A stretch of 64,000 nucleotides of DNA, from positions 124,001 to 188,000 of the forward strand of contig NC_070561.1 of the NCBI RefSeq assembly GCF_026914185.1, given 5' to 3'. Shown piece after piece: positions 33,661-45,166 of this stretch. Below the pieces are notes generated by a model. It did no database searches and was not told the DNA's origin. It saw only the letters and a list, made by a program, of their open reading frames with translations. The DNA comes from Puccinia triticina. Taxonomy: Eukaryota; Basidiomycota; Pucciniomycetes; Pucciniales; Pucciniaceae. Numbering within the stretch: the stretch's first letter is position 1; each line of letters opens with the position of its first letter. The translations under genes were made by a program, and so were the position numbers.

Positions 33661-35870
33661 AGGAGGTCAAAGTCTCCCCGGCCGCAAGCGTGGACACATT
33701 ACTCCTCAGTGTTGAAACTCGTGCGCGCTCTGCGGCGCATCTCATTACGGGTGCGCTCTACGGCACATCTCATGAATCTCTCTCAGCTGTCCCTTGATAT
33801 CACTCTTTGAAACCTAAACCTTCCACACTCCCTCAACCGCTGTGGTGATCATACTCGTGGCGCCGCCGGCGCGCAGGATATCCGGCGGGACTTCAAGCTC
33901 AGCAAGACTTCAAGACTCCAAGAATTCCCTCCCCCCCTCAAGGCGTCAAGATCCTCAAGATTCAGAATCTCTATCCCTGCTCATTCCTCCAACTCTCCCT
34001 TGCTTTCCCCCTCTTTTCTTTCTTGGTCCTAACACAGCACCTGCTGTGGGTTTTGTTTCCTTGTTTGGTTTCTGATTTCTGTTTCTTCCTTGTTTGTCAT
34101 TGCCTGCCCTAAGTGTTTTCTGTATTTTCCCTTTTCTCTTTTCCTGTTTTGTTTCACTTTTGGTTCTTTTCTTTTTTCCTATCACTGTGTTTTCCTTCTT
34201 TCCGTGTTTGTTTTCTTTTCCTTCTGTTTCTCCTGGTTGTTGTTGCGCACTTGTGCACGCGGTGTATGATGACCTGTCCGTAGCATGTCACCAACTCCAA
34301 GGTTTGAGTTCAGTTCGAACTCAGGCTTTGGAGCGGCATGGACTTTGTCTGAACCATAAATTTTGTCTCAGATCATCCGTCAAACTCAAGAGTCCCAAAT
34401 CTTAAAAGTCTATTGATCCCCACGTTTCTTGGCCGTTATACTCGCGGAGCTTCTGAGTTCATTCTCTCAGCCCCGGCGCCGTCCCCTTTCCTAGAGTCCT
34501 CTTTGTTTAGATCACTTTTCCCGGCCAGTTCGCCGGCTTTCTTTCCAGATTCTCAACAAACAAACCACCGCCGACGGGAATCTACCCCCCGTCGTCTCAA
34601 ACTAAAATCCCCCTTCCATTTCTGCTATCCTTGATTCCCCAGACTCACACACCACCCGGATCACCGTGAAGGCAGCGCCACGGCGCAACATCCCTTCCAG
34701 TAACTGCCAACAGCCCAGCACCGGTCGGAGTTCCACACCGCTCAATCCCACGGCTTCCATAGTGAATCATCGATCTCGAACCCAAAAACTTCTTTCCCCA
34801 ACTTCTCGACTTCGCATCACTCTGCTCGCTGCTCCAAACCGCTACAAATCTCCGACTCTGATCTAGTCTCCTCGATATCAACATCAACTCAACCCTTGCT
34901 TGTGCTCCGCAAAGCCTTAACTTGGACAGCCGTACTGGCTTCCAACTTGGTGAGAAATGCACCCTTGCATTTCAGATCTCTCATCGACATGGCGCCTCTG
35001 ATCCTCAATGCTAATATCCCTTTCTTCCCCAGATTCTTTCCTAGATCTAGTCCTTGTTTTTTCCTTTCTCTCTGTCAAGATTATCACCTATACCTTTAGG
35101 GTTTGTTCCTTTTTCTTTCTCTCTCAATCTCCTCATTGTTTTCGTCAACTAACCACTCAAAATCAACATTTCAGTCTATCCACACTTCTATCGCCCTCTA
35201 TCTGTTGTTGTCCTCTTCCTTCATATCCTTAACTGTCTCAGGTTTGGTTTCTTTCTACTTTTCTCATTATCACTGTCATGACTTGTTCTTACTTTTCTTT
35301 TTGTCAGTTCTGGTTTTTGGTTTAATAGAAATAAAGTCAAGGTCCTTTACTCAGAGCCAACTTCCTTGGATTTGGAACACTTCTGAATGACCCTGAGCGG
35401 TCATCCTGAGGAATACACCTCTCAAGCTGACCTGTATACACTCAGATGAGTGTGTATGTACATACAGTCCAGCATGTTGTCTGCCCAGGTGCAGGGCCCT
35501 GAAAACAAAGTTGTGGTGTGCAAAGGATGTCAGTGCCCAGGGTGTTTGCAACTTCTGTCATGTGTGAGCTGGGACCAATACTTCAAGGGCTGGGGGGAAG
35601 CTGTTTGTCGCCCCAGGGGATGTGGTTTTGTCCCACCCCCTCCTTGGAGCCCACTAATCACTTGATTAGGCCTTGATTACATTGTTGACCAACCGTTTTT
35701 TGCCTGTTGCTCCGGCATGGGCTGGAGGGTCAATACAAGGTGCCCTCTGGGGTGTTTGGGGATTAATTTCAACTTTTATGGGATTTTTGCTAATGAGCAC
35801 AGGCAAAAACTTTGATCTTACTTACTGTGTTTCTGTGATTTTAATAAACTTGGATTAAAATTCTGACTCC
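33661..35870. other. no gene; pyrimidine-rich repeat DNA
   Basis: 33890-34420 is an inverted, diverged copy of the interior of the element at 21725-22922 (shared ttcttggtcctaacacag). The rest is CT-rich with only chance frames. Confidence 0.45.
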
Positions 35871-36028
35871 CATTCTGGATAGCGGAATTAATTTTCTGAC
35901 TTCCAAAAAATTCCTGGACCAATTTTGGGTCCTGGCGAACCAAGGTGGACGTCAAATTGCGGTCTTTGGGATGTCCGCAACATTTGGGAGTTGATTTACG
36001 GACTTACTTTGCACACTTCAAAAAACTC

Positions 36029-36110
36029 TTTGCGCACTGTGCAGTGTGCAAAGTTTGCAAACACTTTGCGCACTGTGCAGTGTGCAAAGTTTGCAAACAC
36101 TTTGCGCACT
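36029..36110. repeat. 36-bp palindromic tandem repeat
   Basis: Two full units (36029-36064 and 36065-36100) and a partial third, each beginning tttgcgcactgtgcagtgtg. Confidence 0.9.
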
Positions 36111-36152
36111 GCGCATGAAGAACGCAACTTTTCCATTTTTTTGACCAATCAA

Positions 36153-36665
36153 TAGACAAGCTTATTATTGTCCTCCGTGAATTTATTTTGAGTTTTTTCA
36201 AGCTTCCTTGTATGCTTCAAAATCCCACCAATAAAAAAAACAAGTACAGTCATTTGGGGACCTGGAATCCATATTCCCACAGGCCAAAAAATCCAAATAA
36301 TGTAGTAAATCATGGTAAATATGTATTTAAACTTTTTAGAACTTTTTGGCCACTTTTTGCAAGAATAAGGCTTTCAAAAATTAGGAAAGTTCACCACTTA
36401 CTGGCACATTTTAGCATATTTTGAGAAAACATTACTGATTTTTGAAAGCCTTTCCCTTGTACGAAGTGGCCAAAAAGTTCTAAACCTTTTAAATACATAC
36501 TTAACATGATTCACTAAATTTTTTGGATTTTTAGGCCTGTGGGAATATGGATTCCAGGTCCCAAATGACTGTACTTGTTTTATTTATTGGTGGGATTTTG
36601 AAGCATACAAGGAAGCTTCAAAAAACTCCCAATAAATTCACGGAGGACAATAATACGCTTGTCTA
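36153..36665. mobile_element. 513-bp fold-back element with TAGACAAGC ends
   Basis: Two arms of about 235 bp (36153-36395 and 36430-36665) are inverted copies around a spacer of about 35 bp. Outer ends TAGACAAGCTTATTATTGTCC and its inverse. Inserted into the dispersed repeat also seen at 7180-7750. No duplication could be identified with confidence. Confidence 0.82.
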
Positions 36666-37600
36666 GGCAAGCTCCTGGTCGCTGAATGACCAGAAGGAAA
36701 CCTCCTGGTTGCAGAGCTCCTATGGCAATCAGAAGGGCTTCCTTCTGGTCACTGAGGCCATGCCTCTTTGACCAAAAGGGGTCTCTTCCAGTTGCCAAGG
36801 TGAGTTTCAAGGGGCGGGTATCCACAGAGATTTGTGTGAGAATGACAAGACTTTAAGGTTGATTTCATCTTCAAGTCAGATAACTATTTTACATGAAAAT
36901 ATACACAAGACATAGAGGTGAGAGAATGGAAAAAGTGAGAGATATACCTATGAGGGCAGGTTTTTATGCTGCTCATGGCACGCGCTGAAGAAGGAGTATG
37001 GACAGGAGAAGAACAAGCTTTATTCTGGTGACAGGGAATAGTAAGAAAAAAAAAGGAAATGGGGATGGTGATGGTGCGGAGCGAGGTTGTTGCACTAAGG
37101 CTGATGATAACAATGAAAAAGGAGAATAACAAGACAGTGAGGCTGGGTTTTGGGTTCTGGATGAAAAGGTTTTGATTTGATAGTGTGTGGAGGTAGGAGA
37201 GCTATGATCTGAAAGGAAGCAGATGGAGACAAGGAGGAAAATAGGAGATTAGCACTCCTTTTATAGAGTTTTTTGTGTAGAACAGGTGAATTGCTGTTGC
37301 TACGTACCAGGGCTTGGTTGTGACTACATCAAGCCTGTCCAGGTAAACAGGGACGTGATTGCGGCGGTTTGTTCTTGACTGGTTTGAGTTTTCACATTCA
37401 TTTTCTCATGGTCTGTACAACACGGTAATCAAGAAGGGTTTTTGATTAGTATCTTGACTGGTTCATCAGGGTTGGTTGTATTTCTTGACCTGGTTCAGTT
37501 TGTTGTGAGGGGTTTCTTACTTACCATTGGTGGATTGTTCCAAGGCTTCAGCGTGGCTGTTGGTGGGTTTGATGAGACTGCTTGGTTCCACTGGGCCTGC
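36666..37600. other. no gene; repeat flank
   Basis: 36666-36830 continues the CTGGTTGC-type dispersed repeat; beyond it only chance frames. Confidence 0.4.
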
Positions 37601-37639
37601 GCCTGATTCGGGCGGGCCCGGGCCTAGAATCTGACAATT

Positions 37640-37763
37640 TGTGCAGGTACCCTGCCGAGGCCAGCGGGTACCCCCCAACAAGTGCGGATGTGGGTGCAGA
37701 ATCAGATTTCAGGATTCAGTCAAAACAGGCTGCGGGTACCCGGTTGCAACAGAGCCATCTCTA
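37640..37763. repeat. truncated MITE end, GGGTACCC / GCCATCTCTA type
   Basis: Has GGTACC blocks and ends gagccatctcta, as in the hAT MITEs at 6533 and 30953. The left end is missing. Confidence 0.5.
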
Positions 37764-39390
37764 ATTTTATTGTCTCTATTCTTGGAATTCACTAGGTGCT
37801 GGAGTCTGAGGATCTGAGATTTCCTTCTCTTGGACAACATTTTTGTCCAAATTGGGCCCAGGATTAACCTTGATGTTTTTCTTTTGTCAGAAAGAGAACC
37901 ATGAACCGCCATGTTGAGTTGACTCCAAGACTTGAGGTAAATGTTGGTTTCAAAAAACTCTGTGGTCAAACTCAAACATCCAGTCAATCTGACTTTTAAT
38001 TACCACTGGTGGCCCCCTGCACCTGCCCAACTTAGGTTGCAGTCAACTTCACGCAAGTCTGCTGCTGCTTGGGGCACCATCCAGAAAAGTGTGGCTGGTT
38101 GGTTTGCAAAGCAAACTACCCGCAGGGGTGACTTGTGCCTTAGGAAGACAAACTGGGGTGATGACCTTCCACCCTTTTGGGAGAAAAATTTGAACTGCAA
38201 TCACAAGCATTCCTCACAACTTTGAGGATGTCAGGTCAGAGTTTCTTGAAGAGCTACATGATGCTGTTCATCCAACCCAAATTCAGAAGGAGAACATAAT
38301 CTTGTGATTTTATAATGATTCTTATAAAATCACAGTTTGAACTTTTTTTACACCAGGAAAAGTGGATCAACCAGCCCGGGCACACCAAAACAAGTCATAT
38401 CAGGACAAAACTGATGGTTTTCAAAATCATTATAAAATAATGAGCAGTGATAAAAAAATACTACATAACACCAAACAATAACAAGAAGCATGCCATCATT
38501 GTCTGTGAAGCAAATCGGGTGAATGTGAACAGCAATGCAACTACAGGGTGAGAAAGGCAAAATAGAGGGTTTTAACTTGTCAGCCCAAATCAAAAAACTA
38601 TTATGCAGGAATGATGACATAAGGCACTAGCTGGCTTCCACTGTTATGGACAGCTCTGCTGCTTGCTCCCACTTCCTGCCTGTGCAGGCCTAGTTAAGCT
38701 CAAGGTTGTGGGTCTGTTGGGTTGGGCTGACATTGCAAGTTTCCCCCAACAGACCCAAACCTGGCCTGAACCCGGCTGGGTTTGGGCGGCCCATTGGCAG
38801 GCCCGCCCAATTGCCATCTCTACAGGAGTGCCAATTTTATAAGATTGTGAGATCCAGTCAAGATACCCGTTCATATCCGCAGGCCTGTGAACCTCGGATC
38901 TCAGATATCTGGTGTGACTGGGAGTCTACCCCCGGATCGTCTACCGGATATCCCGCACGGGATACTGGCTTGAGGGTTGAAGTGATACAAGCAGCAAGTT
39001 TCAAACACGAATTCAGATGAAAGAAAGGCATTTGTTTTTCTCTCTCTCTCTAATTATACACAGATTCTTGATGATGGTGATCAGTCGAAGAGGACATTTC
39101 GAATTCTTCGACCTGAAGAGGGAGGAGTTGCTGGTAATGGTACGGCCGATGGTTAAGATGATTCTGAGTCGAGTTGTTCGAGCCTGTGACTGGTTGATAT
39201 CCCTGGCTTATCGGATTAATCGACGGCACATTCGACCAGGTTTCCGAAATTAGTTGTCTGAGTGGTGGTCCTAAGCAGGTTGAAAGTACTGAGATCGTCC
39301 CCCAAAAATAGTCATTTATTTAGAAACACAAAAAAAGTTAAAAGAGACAGTCATTAGGAATTCAACACCCATTAAATCCCTGATCGAGAA
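37764..39390. other. no gene supported
   Basis: Includes a second GCCATCTCTA-ended fragment (about 38700-38822) with GGGTTGGG and GGGCGGCCC blocks, and a coding-like patch around 38030-38200 that I could not assign. The 78-codon frame at 39017-39253 has no support. Confidence 0.4.
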
Positions 39391-39391
39391 G

Positions 39392-39652
39392 CTAGTCTTT
39401 TTTTTGGTTTAAGAATGCTTGTTTGAGAGAGAGAGACAGAGAGGGAAAAGGTTTACTGAGAAAGGCAATCCAGGAGATGAATAGGATGGCGACGAAAACG
39501 ATGAATACTTTGAGCGATCTGTCCATTTGAAAGGGTCTTGATTGACTGTCGAAGGTGATGGACGTGTTTCCTGGATGGTTGGGAAAGTCGAGTGGATACA
39601 CCGTGCACCACAGGAGCGATCGACAGACATCTGGGCGTTCCGAGAACGACAT
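39392..39652 (-). CDS. uncertain small membrane-protein frame
   Basis: The 86-codon frame contains one convincing transmembrane helix (SLKVFIVFVAILFISWIAFL) followed by SKPFPSLSLSLKQAF. It could be the last exon of a short membrane protein on the minus strand; an internal ATG (MDRSLKV) would give 44 residues. No relative recognised and no splice model supported. Confidence 0.25.
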   Translation of the reverse strand: MSFSERPDVCRSLLWCTVYPLDFPNHPGNTSITFDSQSRPFQMDRSLKVFIVFVAILFISWIAFLSKPFPSLSLSLKQAFLNQKKD

Positions 39653-40280
39653 ATCCAGTCCGCCGTCCCCTGAACCCGCGGGACGTTGGAGGGGCGCAGA
39701 CTGTCGATCGAAGCCCTCTCAACGTAGAAGAGTTTTATGTACATAACCAGAAAAACGTGATATCCTCTTTGAGCCTCTTTGTCTTGCCTTTCATACATAA
39801 ATATTTATGTACATACTCCTCCTCAGCCTTAACTGATGAACTTCTCCTGAACTTAACTCTACGGTAGACACATTAAATAATTAAGTACAATGAATTGAAA
39901 CAAACGAGTAAAGCAAACAAACATGTAGGTCATTGAAAAGTTGATCATAGGAAAACATAAAAACAGATTGGTTGGCATTTAGGTAAAGGAAACAATTTTA
40001 AGCAAAAATGATAAGCCATCAGTCATGGAAAAATGATGAAAAAAATGAACTCATTATAAACGACATACAAAAATCAATGAAGACATTTGAGATCAATGGT
40101 GTGTAGAGAGAAAGACAGAGGGGGGAAGAGTAAGGAAAATAGAAAATAAGATTTTTGAGAAATGCGTCGATTAGTTGAACTCGCTCTATCCAAACATGTC
40201 GAGAAAGAGTGAGAGAGAGAGAAACAGAAAGATTAGATAAGTAAGAAGAGAGAATTGAGGGGGGAGTCGAATAAGCACCA

Positions 40281-40281
40281 G

Positions 40282-40330
<49 letters not shown>
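40281..40330. repeat. (TA)n(GT)n microsatellite
   Basis: About 28 bp of TA followed by about 20 bp of GT, 130 bp beyond the stop codon of the minus-strand gene, so probably in its 3' region. Confidence 0.97.
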
Positions 40331-40459
40331 CTATTGTTGATTGATTGATTGAGGCGGAAGAATCATAAGCTTGAAGCCAGAGAAGGTGATCGAAGAGTGC
40401 TAGTCCGACCGATCCAGCGTAAACAAGAGACAATGAAAATGAAGAAAGGGGAGGAGAGC

Positions 40460-42398
40460 TTATTCTTCGCCGTCGGTGTTAGTGGTCGTCGAGGCATCGA
40501 AGTCCGGCCTAGAAGACTCGTCCTCGTCAGCCGCCTCAGGCAGACGATGATGTTTGTGGAGCTGCTCGAGTGGCAGATGGGCCAGTTTGAGGCCCTCGAG
40601 TTCTTCGAGCACCATTCCCACCTCCTCCTGGTCCTCCTGGTCCTCCTTGGCCGCTTTGATGTCGACGACCGCGACCGTCGGAGGCTCGGCGTGCTCTCCT
40701 ATAGCACTCGGATCGACATCTCGATCGGCCAAGCTGGGCACTGGATCTTCGACACCCTCCGTCACGCTCGCCTCGGGCTCCTTGGCGGCTTCTCCAGCAG
40801 GTACGCTGGTCTCCTCTGCCGAACTGCCCAGAGCAGCCTCTAGCCCCTCGGTCCCCTCTTCCACGCTTGTGACTGGATCTTGACCCGCAGCTTCAACATC
40901 GTTAGATTCTTTAGTTGGCGGGCTCTCATTCATGAGCTGGGTCGGAGTTCGGGAGGCCGATCGGCTCTTTCCAGAAGTCACCGCGCTCGAGGGTTTCTTG
41001 GCCGATTTGATGGAGGCTTGGTCCGATGAACCTTCGGGAAAGGGCACGCTAGGCAAGATGGGTGATTTCCTAACGGTCGTCGAAGAGCCTTTGACGGAGG
41101 ATGTGCGAGTCTTAGCCTTCGGGGTGCTCAAGTCGGGCGTGCGGGTCATCCCGCTCGTGCCAGTGACCGTCAGCTTCGGGCTGGCCGCACTCGCTACCCG
41201 GGCGGAAGGCTGGGCAGCACTAGATTTGAGACTAGGTGATTTTTTGATCCCACTCGAGATCGGTGTGGCCACACTGGCGACTCGGGTGCGTTGGAGGGGT
41301 CGTTTGTCTATTGGTTTGGTGGCCGAGCCAGTGGGATTGCTCGGTGCGGGTGCTGGCTTGGTTGATTTTTGTGGATCGGCTGATATGACTCGTCTGGTGA
41401 GCTTGACGGGCGGTGCAGGTGAAGGGGGCGCTGTCTTCGCGTTGGCTGGCGGAGCAGGGCCAAAGTTGGGCAAAGGGGGCACTTTGGTCTTGGCAATCAC
41501 CGATTTCTTGAACGCGGTTGAGGGGGCTGGTGTTGATGCCCTGATGCTCTCCATCCGTGTCCGTTCCTTGGGCGTACTCGCGCTGGCCGCTCGGATGTCT
41601 CGAAGATGGGCCGGATCGGAGTCTTTCCTGACAGCGGCAGGCTTTGAGGCAGAGCTGGGCGGCTTTGCGATTCTCTGGGTAGACGCACTCTTGGGCAGGT
41701 TGTTCGCACCCAGGGCTCCAGCCGGAGTGTTGGTTGGCTGATTTCTGGTGGTTGGGCCGTTGGACTGAGATTGGGAGCGAGCGTTATCAGACGCTCTGAT
41801 CTTGGCTAGTGAGGCAGCCGTTGGGGCGGTGATGTTGGTCTGTTTGCGGGAACGAACGATTTGACGGGCATCGGAGGAGATGGTTGCTTTGACTTTGGGC
41901 CGGGGTGAGGCTGCTTTGGTGTTGTTAGTCGCGCTGGACGGGGGTTTCTGGACGGCCAGATCGGACTGGGATAGGTCGGCCAGCCTGGAAAGATCTGGGG
42001 ATTGGTGGATGGGCGGGGTGAGGGGGATGTCGAGCTGGGAAGGGATGGTTGGATCGGCTTTGTTGTTATCGGCGAGTGATTGTGGGGACCGGCAAGTGTT
42101 GATGAGATGGGAGCTGAAGGGGCTGGACTGGGGGTCGGCTTCGGATCGCGCGGCGTCGGACGATTTTGAGAGCTGGCTGCCTGGAGGGGCGGTCCAGGCG
42201 ACCTGGTTGAGCGGGAGCGGTGCGCCGCCACTGCCGACACTCCACGACCTGCGATTCTGGGCGATCTCCTCTGGGTCTTGGCTCAGCCGTGGCTTGGGCA
42301 GCGGCAGGGCTGGTTGACCATCGAGATTGTCGATAGTCTGCTGGAAACGCTTGATGATCGAAGAAGCCTTTGGGGCAGGGGTCTCGATTGGCAGCGGC
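40460..42398 (-). CDS. low-complexity Pro/Ser/Ala-rich hypothetical protein
   Basis: The frame is open from an acceptor CCCCCCACAG at 42399 to the stop at 40460, about 645 codons, well beyond the first in-frame internal ATG at 41554. The protein starts near PLPIETPAPKASSIIKRFQQ, is basic and rich in Pro, Ser, Thr and Ala through the middle (many SP/TP sites), and becomes acidic in the last 120 residues (KEDQEDQEEVGMVLEELEGL, ending TNTDGEE). It looks like an intrinsically disordered nuclear or cytoskeletal protein; no family recognised. The 5' end is unresolved: joining to a GTCAGT donor near 42474 would create the start codon across the junction (AT plus G). Confidence 0.7.
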
Positions 42399-43012
42399 CT
42401 GTGGGGGGCATAGGGCGAGTTCAGTTAGCTAACCATTATAAGCTGCCACCGAGGACAGGAGTGCAGACTGACATGGTTCTGTGCTTTGAGTGTGGGGGGA
42501 GTGGCAGCCAACTGGTTAAGAGCACGAGCTTGCTGGGGAGAAGTGCTGATTCGCTGGGGAGGGGGAACTCAGCCGTTCTGTATCTGGGCCAGTTGCTGTT
42601 GCCCTTCACAGCAGCAGCACCACCCCAACAAGATTACTCAACCCCGCGGGGACCAGCCAGCCGACGTAATCACTCCCACTTAATCATTTTCTTCGATTTG
42701 CTGCAAGTTGAACTAACTGGCCGGGCCTGGTGTTAATTGTGTGCTGAGCCCATGGAGTGACATTGAAGGGTGGTTCATCTCAAAACACTTGCAGACTGAC
42801 AGAGACCTCAGCCAATTTGATTCTAAACATGAAACACCCATGATCAGCTTGGCTCAAGTCCTGGATGGGCTGCGCTCACATTCAGTACAAGTGCCGGTTC
42901 TTGTTGATGTTGGAAACTAGTGGATGCCTTTCACCAAACACTTTTCAAAGCTCATCTTTCACTTTCCACCTTGGTCATCTGGAAAATTCAAATGATTGAA
43001 ATTAGGGCCTTG
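42399..43012. other. upstream region of the minus-strand gene
   Basis: Minus-strand frame around 42475-42620 (QQLAQIQNG, then after an in-frame TGA, SPQQARALNQLAATPP) looks coding and may be a leader exon or a decayed extension. Confidence 0.4.
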
Positions 43013-44499
43013 GAAAAATGAATCCTAGGTTGTAGGAAAACAACTCCCAGAATTGAGTGACATCCGCACAACGGCTCCCGGCGGTCCTGACATGGTTGCC
43101 TTGACCCACTCTTCTGTTGTGGCCTTCTTGAGGATAGTTTCTCCCAATTACAATGTCCTGACTGGGAGTCATCAATATAATTTCCTCAACCATCTCATTT
43201 TATTATTATTTAATTATTCCTGGGAGTTGGCCACCTGAATTGGCCTGTGAGTTCCAGACTTTTGGGAGTCATCACACATCTATTCCTTGCCAAATACATA
43301 TGTCAAGCTGCAAAGGCACCAAATTTGCATGTACTTCTGAACAAGCATATCAAATTGCTGAGAAAAAGGAAGAAAAAAAATAAGAGATCAGAGAGAGGCC
43401 AAAGTTGCCACTATCATATCTTTGGTGGTGGTTGGGGCTTTGATGGCTTCACTAGCTTGATTTACAGCCAGAGGACCTTTGACAACAGTTGGAAGGCCAA
43501 AAACCTATTCTTGCAGGCCTGAGCGGCTGCAGTAGCAGCTATCATATCTTTGGTGGTGTCACTAACGGCTTTATTTGAGGACCAAGGACCTTTAATGACC
43601 GCGGTTGAGGTTGGAATTGCAAAAATAATCTTTGGAGGGGCTTGAGTGGTGTGGTATGCCACACCTGAACGCTCCAGCTCACTGCAACAATGGCAACATA
43701 CACAAGAATCACCCAAGGAGCACAAGTCTAGGTAGAGAATCTCAAAACAGACCTGGGTACCATTTGCACCACTTGTACCTGTGCAGTTTTTACCAATAAG
43801 GGGCACCCAGCACCAAGTAGCACGTTCATCAAAAAGGTTATCAAGAGGTGTCCTCAATGACCGGAATAGATGAATCATCAAGAGGTCCTCAATGACCAGA
43901 ACAGGTAGCTGGTCATTGAGGAGAGGACCTCTCAATGACCAGAACAGCTCATCTGCCCCTGCAGAAAAAGTTTGCAAGGCATACATTGGGAGGAGAAAAA
44001 TTCCGGAAGGTCAGGCTGACCCTGATGGCAGCTAGGCCATTAATTCTACCCAGATGTTGGGCTTTAACCTGGTACCTGGATGTTGGTTGCAGGGCCCGGG
44101 GTCATGATCAGATCCAAAAAGCAAAAAGTGTAATAAGCATGACTTGAGCTGTTGGGATTGTTTGTGTTCTGTGTGGTGTGTGTGCTGGGTTGGTTGATTG
44201 AGGTTGCTGTGAAGTCCCAGAATTGAGTGACTTGGTTTGAGTCCAGTCTGTGATTATATGCATATGCATGTAGCCCAACTCCCAAACGGGCAGAGGTTTT
44301 AGTTGGCCAACTCCCAAAAACAATAAATGAGATTGTCAGGAAAATTATCTCAACAACTCCCAGTTGTGGAATTGCAATTGGGAAAAAAACTTCCAAGAAG
44401 GCTGTGACTAAAGAGTTGGTTGAGACAACCATGTCAGGACCACCAGGAGCGGTTGCATGGACATCACTCAATTCTGGGAGTTGTTTTTCCAAGGCCCTA
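43013..44499. repeat. inverted pair of repeats with TAGGGCCTTGGAAAAA ends
   Basis: 43013-43270 and 44200-44499 are inverted copies (caactcccagaattgagtga and its complement). Together they may be the arms of one 1.49-kb element; flanks attgaaat and aaactata do not match. The interior contains a copy of the palindromic minisatellite (43845-43945) and a tandem pair around ctatcatatctttggtggtg (43410 and 43540). Confidence 0.6.
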
Positions 44500-44699
44500 A
44501 AACTATATGGAAAAGGAAGCCACTATTGGTGTCAAGTTACAAAAGGAAGTGAAAAGAAGCCAGTGATTCTAGAATTGAATTTGTGCCAGAGAAAGGATGA
44601 GATACAGTCTAGTGCTTATAATCAACCCAAGTGGTCCACCAAATTTGTAAAATGACTGGAAGGGATATGGGTTAATAGAGACTTGACTGTATATTGATA

Positions 44700-44818
44700 T
44701 TGCATGTATTTTTTGTGACATCTGAAAACCCTTACTGAAAAAAGGGGGCTTCACCAGGATTTCACTTGCCTTCAGAATATTTATTATGCTTGCTTATGCC
44801 ACCAACAAACAGGGCCCA
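44700..44818. repeat. right half of a MITE related to 53054-53193
   Basis: Shares ttcaccaggat, catatttat/aatatttatta and the aacaaacagggcc end. The left end is missing. Confidence 0.6.
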
Positions 44819-45166
44819 AGAGCAAATAATCATACGGTATAGATTTCAATACATACGGCCCCGTTTGGACGCCCCAAATTCAGTTATAAATTGGGTGATT
44901 TATAACGGGGGTTGACCGGGGTATAACACCTCCTTATTTGATGTTTGGGGCAGCCAGTAATATAATAAACTACATTACTCCGCATCACACAAAATCTATC
45001 ACCCCCGCCATTTCAAAAATACTAGAGGTCCCGACCTCTATTTCCGGGTAATAAGCGGTGATATCTTGCCTGAAAATGTTGCTTCCACAAGTCCGACATA
45101 TCGAACCACAAGTCCCACATATCAACATGGTTGCCCCTTCTCAGTGTCTACCATCACAAAAATCAA

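Noticed and set aside
39017..39253. 78-codon plus-strand frame with a hydrophobic start
   Set aside because: No promoter, homology or splice support; composition is not clearly coding.
40932..41741. 269-codon plus-strand frame
   Set aside because: Antisense shadow of the Pro/Ser-rich gene; GC-rich low complexity keeps several frames open.
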